A DNA stretch of 6,152 nucleotides from Candidatus Latescibacterota bacterium (lineage in GTDB: Bacteria > Latescibacterota > UBA2968 > GCA-2709665), in the NCBI GenBank assembly GCA_030746455.1, contig JASLMQ010000017.1, positions 1 through 6,152 on the forward strand, given 5' to 3'. The notes beneath the pieces were generated by a model, which was not told the origin of the DNA, did not search any database, and saw only the letters and a list, made by a program, of their open reading frames with translations. Shown here one piece after another: positions 1 to 6,152 of this stretch. The position numbers and the translations under genes were made by a program. Numbering within the stretch: position 1 is the first letter of the stretch; each line of letters begins with the position of its first letter.

Positions 1-645
1 CGCCAGAACGCCCGGATGCAGGTCGATCGCGTAGACCAGACCCTTGCGCTTAGCCTCGTCAAGAAGGCCCAAGACGGTCGCCAAGAAACCCTCGACGGTC
101 GCCTCCGGATCGGCGAAGGTGTCCCGATCGCTCATTCCCGCGCACGGGATTTCGAGCAGCCACTCGTTCAGCCAGTAGGGCTGCATGTCTTCGAGCGACA
201 GCTCCCGGTTGTACTTCGTGGAGCACCACTGGTATCCGCGATCGACCAGGGCCTGCTGCACCTCCGGGCAATCCTCGATGCCATGGGCATACATGCCCGT
301 CGCACCGATGCCGCTCCAGGGGATCTTCTCATCCGAGAAGGCCTGCTCGGCGAGGATCAGCTCCTCCAGGACCGGGGCGACGGGATCGGTGAGCCTCACC
401 CTATGTGTGAACAGGTGCGAATCGATAGGATGGCCTCCGGCGTGGATGCCCCTGTGCTCCAGGGCATACTCCTTCACGCCCTGCCCGCACGAGCAGAACT
501 GTAGCTTGACCCCGTGGGAGCCGGCCACCCGCAGGATTCTGGGAAGATAGGGATAGGCGCCCCAACCCACGTCGGCCGTGTAAGCGTGGCGCGTGGAGAA
601 CGTGTCCAGATCAAAGCGTAAGCACAGCGCCGCATTGTCACTCAT
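1..645 (-). CDS. NodB/ArnD-like polysaccharide deacetylase, 3' end beyond the window
   Basis: This is a partial gene: 215 codons run from an ATG at 645 to the left edge without a stop. The family (carbohydrate esterase 4 and ArnD-like proteins) removes N- or O-acyl groups from glycans using a metal ion. The start reads LRFDLDTF (residues 9-16), the DxD metal motif in the form seen in ArnD-like members. GHPIDSHLFTH (71-81) supplies the second motif, with H77 and H81 as likely metal ligands. DLHPG (208-212) resembles the late histidine motif. The usual arginine-containing third motif is not obvious; the region around W110-Y119 may replace it. The protein has no signal peptide or membrane segment. 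The start is supported by an AGAGG nine bases upstream and an in-frame TAG at 658-660. It follows the lyase-like gene after 35 bases, so it is probably co-transcribed and acts on the same glycan. The exact substrate cannot be read from the sequence. Confidence 0.82.
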   Translation of the reverse strand, partial: MSDNAALCLRFDLDTFSTRHAYTADVGWGAYPYLPRILRVAGSHGVKLQFCSCGQGVKEYALEHRGIHAGGHPIDSHLFTHRVRLTDPVAPVLEELILAEQAFSDEKIPWSGIGATGMYAHGIEDCPEVQQALVDRGYQWCSTKYNRELSLEDMQPYWLNEWLLEIPCAGMSDRDTFADPEATVEGFLATVLGLLDEAKRKGLVYAIDLHPGVLA

Positions 646-654
646 GACGATCTG

Positions 655-659
655 CCTCT
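655..659 (-). promoter_or_regulatory. Shine-Dalgarno site of the deacetylase gene
   Basis: The minus strand reads AGAGG nine bases before the ATG at 645. An in-frame TAG overlaps its upstream edge, so translation cannot begin further upstream in this frame. The site lies in the 35-base gap after the lyase-like gene. That gap has no visible promoter or terminator hairpin, which favours translation from a polycistronic mRNA. Confidence 0.6.
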
Positions 660-680
660 ATGTGACGTCGATCCACCTGC

Positions 681-3600
681 TCATAGCCCCAACACCGTCA
701 ACTTGCCATCGGATGACCCGAGAAGCAATCGACCTTCGCCATCGGATGCCAGACCGTGGAGCTTCGCCTCGGTTCGATGAACGCCGAGGGTGTTCCCCTC
801 ACCATCAAGCACCCACACGCTACCGTCATCGCAACCCGCGACGATCTCCGGGCATCCGTCCTGATTCACGTCCACGGCCAAGAGGCGCCGCACCGGGGCC
901 TGCAGGTTGCGCCGCCATCGTTCCGTACCGTCCTCCCCGAACAGGTAAGCGTAGAAGCAATCCGACCCGGCCACGACAGCGGGCTTCCCGCTCCCATCCA
1001 GGTCTTTCGCCAATATGGCGTGCACCTCCTCACCCACCTCGTACGACCACAGCGGCTCCAGTCGATTCTCCTCCAGCCTGAGCGCGTGGACCTTGGACTG
1101 AGTGGTGCCACATGCGATCAGATGACCTCCGTTCGGATAGAGATACACGTCGCATCCCGGCATCATCGACGGCCAGCCGTCCAGCCCGTTGCTGGCGATC
1201 TCCTTCCCGTCGGCATCCAGAACGTAGCAGGTACCACCGCACGAGATCCGGCCTGGCCCGCCGATCACCTCGGGGAGGCCATCGCCGTTCACATCGGCCA
1301 TGCAGAACGGCTCGAAGATGCCGTATATGTAGTAGGTCCAGCGTTCCGTCCCGTCGGCATCGAAGCAGTGGAGCTGTCGGTCCGTCACCGCCGCCAGGAT
1401 GTCCGGCTGCCCTGTACCGCGGAGATCCGCGGCCTTGACCAGTTCGACCGACGAATTGCGCGTGTACCAGGCCCAGCCCCCTGTGAAGAGCTCGAACTCG
1501 TGCGACCAGCGGGCCGCTCCCCCATCATCGACAAGATAGAGATGCCTGTCATTGGAGCCTACGGCCACGGGGGCCTCGCTGTCGCCGTCTTGCCCCGCAG
1601 CGCACACGGACAGGACCGCGTCCTCTGCCCTGAAAGTCCAGGCCGTCTTCCCGTCTGGTTCCAGCGCGACGACACGGCCATCGTCCGTGCCCACCACGAT
1701 GCCATCTCCCCTCGGTGCCACGCACCGAACCGCTGAGCCGAGATCGTGTGACTGCATCGACCGCAAGGCAGGTGCCGACGGGGCCCTCGCATCTCCTGCG
1801 GGAGCGGCCTTCCAGTCCTGCAACTGCAGGACCGCGTCCAGATCGAGCGAGACCCCGGCCGACGACACCCCACTGAAGCCCTGTTCGCCCTCCGGCACGG
1901 CGCGCTCCTGCCCACACAGCGTGATCTGGCCCGCATCGGCAGCCTCGGTGGTCCCTTCTCCGGACGCGATGTCGAGCCCGATCGACACCGGGGCTTCGCT
2001 CTCGAAGATGCCCTGCTCGCCACGGAGCGAGGTGCCTGCCAGGAGGGCAAACCATCCCTCCCCCACGGCGTAGACCTGAGCCTTGCCGGAGATCGGCCCG
2101 GCGGAGAAGGTGCCGTCCTGACCACCGCTGCCGACGAGTATCGTGCCTTCCGACCCCTCGATCAGCACGGCGGATTCCCCGACACGCCGCATCCGCGCCT
2201 CCACGGGCTTCGTCTCATTGGTCGCGTAGAACAGGTTGGCGAAGGTGTGCCTGTCGCCCTCGGCCATCTCGCGATTGGCGGATTCGGAGAGGATGTTCAC
2301 ATAGTCGTCCGAATAGGAATAGTTCTTCCACCAGTGCCCGAAGCTGATCCAGTCCCGCTCGAGCGAGATCCGATCGTCACCCGCGTTCTCCAGGACGAAC
2401 CGATCCTCACGCCCGCTGTCCGGATCTCGCTGGACCGCCTCGAGCCGTCCCCCTTCCAGCTTGGGTGTCCCAAGCGACCGCCAGTTGCACTGGATCGCGA
2501 ACGCACCGGCCCGGGTCGCCTCCACCTCGTCGATCACCACGAACAGCCGTCCCACCAGCCACACGATGTTCCGGGTCCAGCGGGCACCCCACTCGCCCTC
2601 CATCGTCGTTCGGCTGATGCCCACGCGGCCAAGGTTCGCCGTCCCCTCCAGCCGGCAGAGCGCCGGAACCTCCCACGTGTCTCCGTCCCGTACGGCCGTG
2701 ACCCCGTTGTGGTGCCTCAGCGTGGGGCCTTCCGTGTAGGAGACATCCTGCAGGAAGACCCGATCGTTCGCAGAGAACTCGATGATCGTGTTCCCGTCGT
2801 CGTGGCCGTGGTTTCCGAAGTTGATCCCGTGCAGCATCAGATACTGATCGTCCCGATCGAACCCGTCCCGGAAGGAAACCGTGTCGAATGCCTCCTCGCA
2901 CGGCAGGTTCAGGGGTTTAACCTCCGAAGGCCGCGACTTGGGGTCCTTGGCGAAGTCGTAGAAGCCCTTCGCAACCTCCAGGACCTGGACACCCGACATC
3001 CCTTCCGGGGCCTCGGGCTCCAGCCCGTCGCAAAAGGCCTTCTCGAAGCCCCGAACAAGCGAAGCCCGGTCGGAGTGCTGACGCAGCAGGAACTCCGCCC
3101 GTCCGTCCCGCAGCACATGGCCCGCCTTGACCAGGAAGCTCCCCGGTGGCCCGCCCTGAGCCGCCCCCGAATCTCCGAATGCGGGCATCGCGCCCCGGTT
3201 GTTGAGGTAGAAGATAGCCTGATCGATCGACCGCCGGCAGTTCCCGTTCTCCACGTAGGTCATGTCCCCGCTGGCAAGCGTGTAGGTCAGCTGGTGGTCC
3301 AGCGTGGTCCACTGGTAGGCGTTCGCGTCTTCGATCGGCTTGAACGACTCGGCCTGGCCCTTGAACAGATCGGCCGACGCCTCCTGCCACTCCGCCGCCT
3401 CGGGAAAGTCGTAGTGGGTGGCGAAGTACCGTCCTCCGAACCACGAGGACAGACCCACCAGCGTCTGGTGGTTCTGCCGCACCATCCGATGTCCCACGCC
3501 CTGCCTGAAGAAGGTGTTGTACGCGCCCTCGGTCGAGTCCATGATCCAGAGCAGGTATCGGGTGATCAGCAGTCGGTCTTCGTCGGAGAAGAACGGGCTC

Positions 3601-4382
3601 TCCTCGATCAGATCCCAGACGACCGCCACCCACCACACACAGAAGTGCGCCATCACGCCGAACTCGCCCATCTTCAGGTGCGCCTCCACGGCCGCCCGGA
3701 AGGCCTCGGCATACGCCCGGTAACCCGTGCGATGGTATCTCAGCCCCAGCTGACCCGCTTCGCTGATCAACCGATGGCCTTCCCCGGCCTTCGACGCGTG
3801 GGGTTGGGTCGCCCGCGCGATGTAGTCCTCCCGGCGCTCCTCCAGCCAGCCCTCGGCGGGTGCCTCGAGATCGGCAAACGCCGGACCCAGCACCACCTCC
3901 ATCAGCCAGCCGAAGCTGAGGCGATCCCCTTCCTTCACGATGTCACCGAACCGGGAGGCAGCCCGCGAGAGCCCGTCACTGTCACTTGCCCCGAGCAGGA
4001 CGGCATTCTTGCCGTTGCCCAGCGGGTTGTGCAGCGTCCGAACCGTGTAGCCGCCTTCACCGGGATAGCAGAGGTCCTCGATCGCCCACCACTGGTGGTA
4101 GAACCATCGGTACAGGGGGTTGTTTGCCATGTTCCCCAGCACGACGACGTTCTGATCGAGGAGATCCCTGGCCTCCCCCTCTTCGGCCACGGTCACAGGA
4201 AGCTGGGTGCCCGTGGCCTTCGCCACGCGTTCCACGATCTTCTTCGCGATCTCTCCATGCGCGGGATCGTCACCGATGACGATGGTGCCTGTTGGGTTTC
4301 CATCCGCGACAAGCGTCGTCTCCAGGTGCATGTCCTTCAGCGCATCGATCTGCAGCCCCTTCGTTTGCTGCTCCAGGTTCAT
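681..4382 (-). CDS. Heparinase II/III-like polysaccharide lyase fused to a C-terminal eight-repeat beta-propeller
   Basis: This complete 1233-residue gene is nearly twice the length of an ordinary heparinase II/III-like enzyme. Residues about 30-165 form an alpha/beta domain (TIVIGDDPA, ATGTQLPV, GGYTVRTL, LLGASDSDG) like the non-catalytic N-terminal domain of some glycoside hydrolases. Residues about 170-450 are helical and aromatic-rich, as expected for the lyase (alpha/alpha) toroid, and contain RQNHQT (N304, H305) and a candidate catalytic tyrosine, Y356. Residues about 495-830 are a beta-sandwich with GNHGHDDG (H525, H527), LQDVSY (D546) and RHHNG (H558), matching the His-Asp-His metal-site layout of the family. 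Residues about 881-1233 form a propeller with repeated 'DGxxxW' strands and DxNxDG loops. Known family members cleave uronic-acid glycosides by beta-elimination; that this protein does so is inferred. There is no N-terminal signal peptide. ATG 4382 is chosen because of a GGAGG six bases upstream. A hydrolase-like or purely binding role cannot be excluded. Confidence 0.85.
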   Translation of the reverse strand: MNLEQQTKGLQIDALKDMHLETTLVADGNPTGTIVIGDDPAHGEIAKKIVERVAKATGTQLPVTVAEEGEARDLLDQNVVVLGNMANNPLYRWFYHQWWAIEDLCYPGEGGYTVRTLHNPLGNGKNAVLLGASDSDGLSRAASRFGDIVKEGDRLSFGWLMEVVLGPAFADLEAPAEGWLEERREDYIARATQPHASKAGEGHRLISEAGQLGLRYHRTGYRAYAEAFRAAVEAHLKMGEFGVMAHFCVWWVAVVWDLIEESPFFSDEDRLLITRYLLWIMDSTEGAYNTFFRQGVGHRMVRQNHQTLVGLSSWFGGRYFATHYDFPEAAEWQEASADLFKGQAESFKPIEDANAYQWTTLDHQLTYTLASGDMTYVENGNCRRSIDQAIFYLNNRGAMPAFGDSGAAQGGPPGSFLVKAGHVLRDGRAEFLLRQHSDRASLVRGFEKAFCDGLEPEAPEGMSGVQVLEVAKGFYDFAKDPKSRPSEVKPLNLPCEEAFDTVSFRDGFDRDDQYLMLHGINFGNHGHDDGNTIIEFSANDRVFLQDVSYTEGPTLRHHNGVTAVRDGDTWEVPALCRLEGTANLGRVGISRTTMEGEWGARWTRNIVWLVGRLFVVIDEVEATRAGAFAIQCNWRSLGTPKLEGGRLEAVQRDPDSGREDRFVLENAGDDRISLERDWISFGHWWKNYSYSDDYVNILSESANREMAEGDRHTFANLFYATNETKPVEARMRRVGESAVLIEGSEGTILVGSGGQDGTFSAGPISGKAQVYAVGEGWFALLAGTSLRGEQGIFESEAPVSIGLDIASGEGTTEAADAGQITLCGQERAVPEGEQGFSGVSSAGVSLDLDAVLQLQDWKAAPAGDARAPSAPALRSMQSHDLGSAVRCVAPRGDGIVVGTDDGRVVALEPDGKTAWTFRAEDAVLSVCAAGQDGDSEAPVAVGSNDRHLYLVDDGGAARWSHEFELFTGGWAWYTRNSSVELVKAADLRGTGQPDILAAVTDRQLHCFDADGTERWTYYIYGIFEPFCMADVNGDGLPEVIGGPGRISCGGTCYVLDADGKEIASNGLDGWPSMMPGCDVYLYPNGGHLIACGTTQSKVHALRLEENRLEPLWSYEVGEEVHAILAKDLDGSGKPAVVAGSDCFYAYLFGEDGTERWRRNLQAPVRRLLAVDVNQDGCPEIVAGCDDGSVWVLDGEGNTLGVHRTEAKLHGLASDGEGRLLLGSSDGKLTVLGL
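684..1742 (-). repeat. Eight-fold beta-propeller repeat in the complete lyase-like gene
   Basis: Eight diverged protein-level repeats lie in the C-terminal third of the gene. The 'IVxGS' strand that opens each repeat falls at residues 895, 939, 995, 1039, 1088, 1136, 1180 and 1219, a period of mostly 44-49 residues. It is usually followed by a turn such as FDADGTERW (1007-1015), FGEDGTERW (1148-1156) or LEPDGKTAW (907-915), typical of PQQ-like quinoprotein propellers. Just before the strand several repeats carry an acidic loop of FG-GAP type: D986-D994, D1030-E1038, D1127-A1135 and D1171-E1179, with a degenerate copy at D1078. The last repeat is short and ends with the protein, so the ring is probably closed by a strand from its first repeat. 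The likely role is glycan or partner binding, possibly calcium-stabilised; this is inference. Confidence 0.8.
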
Positions 4383-4455
4383 CGTGTCCCTCCGTCCGAT
4401 GGCGGGCCCGCATGCCTTGTTCTGATCGTGGTACCCTCTGTGGTCCTGCAGGGCT
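4383..4455 (-). other. 73-base intergenic spacer between the two lyase/propeller genes
   Basis: The spacer separates the stop of the upstream propeller gene from the start of the complete lyase-like gene. It holds the ribosome binding site of the latter and several perfect 6- to 8-base palindromes (CCTGCAGG at 4445, GGTACC at 4430, GCATGC at 4410, CGGGCCCG at 4403). None has a loop-forming arrangement followed by a T-run, so I see no intrinsic terminator. No convincing -35/-10 pair is visible. The likely reading is an intra-operon gap. Confidence 0.5.
4389..4393 (-). promoter_or_regulatory. Strong Shine-Dalgarno site (GGAGG) of the lyase-like gene
   Basis: The minus strand reads GGAGG followed by six bases and then the ATG at 4382. 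This near-ideal match decides the start over the next in-frame methionine, residue 18, which would cut into the N-terminal region. Confidence 0.75.
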
Positions 4456-6152
4456 TCACTCCCCTATCGGCCACCCGGAGACCTCTCCAGCGTCCGTTGA
4501 GATCATCACTTCGCGACCGATCGCCTGGATGCACGTCGGCGCCCCCTTCACCTGTCCCGTGCGCACCACGGTGCCCTCGCGATCCATCACCACGAGCGTT
4601 CCGTCCTCGCAGCCGCTCACGATCCTCGAGCCTTCCCCAGCACCCACACATGCCAGAACGGTCGGTGGGCTCGGGAGGCCGAACGACCAGAGCCGGTCGC
4701 AGCGGCAGTCGAGCGCGAGGATCAGGCCGCTCGACAGGGCGGCCAGGATCTGCATGGTGCCATCCTCTTTGAGGTCCGCAAGGTCCAGATCGCGAACGTT
4801 CTTCGTTGGAATCCGTTGCCCCGGTCCCAGATGGACGTTGTGCAGCGGCGTCCCGTCCTCCGCCCATATGGTGATGCGGTTCCACGTCCCGTTGATCTCG
4901 CTTACCACTTCCTTCTTGCCGTCGCCGTTCACATCCTCGTAGAAGATGTGCTTCCGCGTCATGCACGCCCAGCCCCCGATGTTGGTGAACCCGGACGGCA
5001 CGTCACGGAAGCTGCGCGTCCTCGGTTCCGGCGCCTGGTTGTTGATCACCGCCAGGGCGTGGGAATCCGTCGGCTGTCGCGCGATCAGCAGATTGGTGCT
5101 TCCCTCCGGCCCATCGATCAGCGCGAACTTCGACCCAGGCCCCCAGAACACGGGCATTCGCTCCACGAGCTGGCCGTTCTCATCCACGATCTCGAGGGTG
5201 CACGCGCCCCCGAGGAAGGCCTGGCTCTTCCCATCCAGGAAGGTCCCCGTGTGGACCCCGTGAACGCCCGCGTGCCCGGGCGCGGTCTTGAACCAGTAGG
5301 GCTGTGCGGCGCGGAAGACTGCGGGGTCCTCCTGCGACGCGAACACCCACCGCCCCTCTCCCGACTCCGGATCGAAGGCGATCGTCTGATCGTCGACGCA
5401 TCCCACGAGCAACAGCCCGTGCTCGTCCCACCATCGCAGCGTTCGGATGGCGTCATCGGCCTGGAGCGTGCGGAGCGACTTCCCGTCGGGCCCGAGCACG
5501 TGAACGGTCTCCCCCTGGGCGGCACAGATCCTCCTCTGCCCGCCCAGCTCGAACACCGTGAGATCCGCGACGCTGCCGCCAACCTGTCCCGCGAAATCGG
5601 GGGCGATCCCGTCCACCGCGGGAAGTACCGTATCCTGGCCGGCGCTCGCGCTCTGGCGCGCATCCATGCCCTCGCCCAGGTGAGCGTCGAGCTCGGCGCA
5701 GAGGGCATCCATCCTCGCCCGCGAGGGCGTTGCGCCCGTGATCTCATGTCGCCCTGCACCCACCGAAATCTGAACCAACCCGTTCTCCGCTATCGCGGCG
5801 TCCACCGCTTTGCCGTCGACGCTCAATCCGGCTGCATCTTCCAGGGCAAGCTGGAGCGAGAGGTCGGTATCCGCGGCCACCGTCAGCGTACCCGTCGCGA
5901 TGTCCCAGTCAATATCAGCGGCGGCATCGGCCTGGACCAAGGTTCCCCCCAGGCCCGCGTGGCGCAGATTCAGGCCAAAGAGGTGGTCGGCGGCCAGGAC
6001 CACCAGGTCTCCACTGATCTCCTCCCACGTGCCAGTGACGGCCAGAGCGGGCTCGGGCACCCGCAGTGCCGCGGCGTTGTCCCCGATCCGAAGACACGCC
6101 ACCCCCTCCGAGCCGTCGGCCGAAGTCGCGATGAGCGAGAAGAAGATCTTCT
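4456..6152 (-). CDS. C-terminal part of a second lyase/beta-propeller fusion protein, 5' end beyond the window
   Basis: This is a partial gene: 564 codons stay open to the right edge and end at a TGA at 4456. Numbering from the first whole codon, residues 1-140 are the end of a beta-sandwich, closing with VSVDGK-like and GAGRHEITG (131-139) strands. Residues about 141-170 form an alanine-rich, probably helical linker. Residues about 185-564 are a PQQ/WD-like propeller with eight repeats and at least one good calcium-type loop (DVNGDGKKE, 406-414). The stretch IFFSLIATS...RIGDNAAAL lines up with FANLFYATN...RRVGESAVL (residues 714-740) of the downstream gene, and the final repeat VSGCEDGTLVVMD matches VAGCDDGSVWVLD there. 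It is therefore probably a tandem paralogue whose catalytic domains lie outside the window. A GTG at 6102 would give a 548-residue protein, but it would split the conserved sandwich and its purine-rich GGAGG is only two bases away. Catalytic activity cannot be judged from this fragment. Confidence 0.82.
   Translation of the reverse strand, partial: KIFFSLIATSADGSEGVACLRIGDNAAALRVPEPALAVTGTWEEISGDLVVLAADHLFGLNLRHAGLGGTLVQADAAADIDWDIATGTLTVAADTDLSLQLALEDAAGLSVDGKAVDAAIAENGLVQISVGAGRHEITGATPSRARMDALCAELDAHLGEGMDARQSASAGQDTVLPAVDGIAPDFAGQVGGSVADLTVFELGGQRRICAAQGETVHVLGPDGKSLRTLQADDAIRTLRWWDEHGLLLVGCVDDQTIAFDPESGEGRWVFASQEDPAVFRAAQPYWFKTAPGHAGVHGVHTGTFLDGKSQAFLGGACTLEIVDENGQLVERMPVFWGPGSKFALIDGPEGSTNLLIARQPTDSHALAVINNQAPEPRTRSFRDVPSGFTNIGGWACMTRKHIFYEDVNGDGKKEVVSEINGTWNRITIWAEDGTPLHNVHLGPGQRIPTKNVRDLDLADLKEDGTMQILAALSSGLILALDCRCDRLWSFGLPSPPTVLACVGAGEGSRIVSGCEDGTLVVMDREGTVVRTGQVKGAPTCIQAIGREVMISTDAGEVSGWPIGE
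4459..5532 (-). repeat. Eight-fold beta-propeller repeat in the upstream partial gene
   Basis: Eight diverged strands of the 'hydrophobic-x-G-x' type begin at residues 207, 247, 311, 354, 415, 468, 510 and 548 (numbered from the first codon in the window). Examples are LLVGCVDDQTIAFD, AFLGGACTLEIVD, ILAALSSGLILALD and IVSGCEDGTLVVMD. The spacing, 38-64 residues, is less regular than in the downstream paralogue, and most acidic FG-GAP-type loops have decayed; D406-E414 is the clear survivor and D459-D463 a weak one. The number and order of repeats equal those of the neighbouring gene. Confidence 0.7.

Noticed and set aside
16..550. Plus-strand open frames opposite the deacetylase
   Set aside because: They have no recognisable motif, while the minus strand encodes the metal-binding motifs of a known enzyme family in order.
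646..680. Possible terminator or promoter between the lyase-like gene and the deacetylase
   Set aside because: No inverted repeat with a T-run and no plausible -35/-10 pair; only the ribosome binding site is visible.
756..1736. A 326-codon plus-strand open frame opposite the propeller
   Set aside because: It mirrors the propeller coding region, has low-complexity composition and no domain signature, so it is a shadow of the real gene.
4403..4452. A run of restriction-site-like palindromes resembling a cloning polylinker
   Set aside because: Four short palindromes in 73 G+C-rich bases are only modestly more than chance (about one expected), they are not contiguous, and the flanking genes are natural and co-directional.
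2247..4772. An 841-codon open frame on the plus strand, opposite the lyase-like gene
   Set aside because: It lies almost wholly antisense to a well-supported family protein, spans the intergenic gap and part of the neighbouring gene, is arginine/proline/histidine-rich and shows no recognisable motif. Long antisense frames are expected in G+C-rich genes.
4456..6102. GTG at 6102 as the true start of the upstream propeller gene
   Set aside because: The GGAGG is only two bases from the GTG, the frame stays open to the window edge, and the residues upstream (IFFSLIATS) align with the downstream paralogue, so coding continues beyond the edge.

Overview
The window is a compact, G+C-rich bacterial segment (clearly above 60% by eye). 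All three genes lie on the minus strand and are read from right to left. I cannot name the organism. Large signal-less, multi-domain carbohydrate-active proteins of this kind are common in genomes of environmental, glycan-degrading phyla (the Planctomycetes/Verrucomicrobia group, Armatimonadota, Latescibacterota and similar). That placement is an inference from style, not from a marker gene.

Layout in the direction of transcription. (1) 6152 to 4456: the 3' part of a gene whose start lies beyond the right edge. It encodes the end of a beta-sandwich domain followed by an eight-repeat PQQ/WD-like beta-propeller. (2) 4382 to 681: a complete 1233-residue protein. In order it has an alpha/beta N-terminal domain like the accessory domain of some glycoside hydrolases, a helical toroid plus beta-sandwich resembling heparinase II/III-type polysaccharide lyases, and a C-terminal eight-repeat beta-propeller with FG-GAP-like acidic loops. 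(3) 645 to 1: the first 215 residues of a NodB/ArnD-like polysaccharide deacetylase that runs off the left edge. The gaps are 73 and 35 bases, each downstream start has a Shine-Dalgarno sequence, and no terminator is visible, so this looks like one operon.

The main observation is that the first two genes appear to be tandem paralogues. The beta-sandwich end and all eight propeller repeats of the upstream gene can be lined up with those of the complete gene, which predicts that its missing 5' part encodes a second heparinase-like catalytic region. Together with the deacetylase this suggests a small locus for cleaving and deacetylating an unidentified, possibly uronate- or amino-sugar-containing, polysaccharide. 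The complete lyase-like protein and the deacetylase both lack a recognisable signal peptide, so the cell compartment is an open question. No RNA genes, mobile elements, CRISPR arrays or clear promoters were seen.
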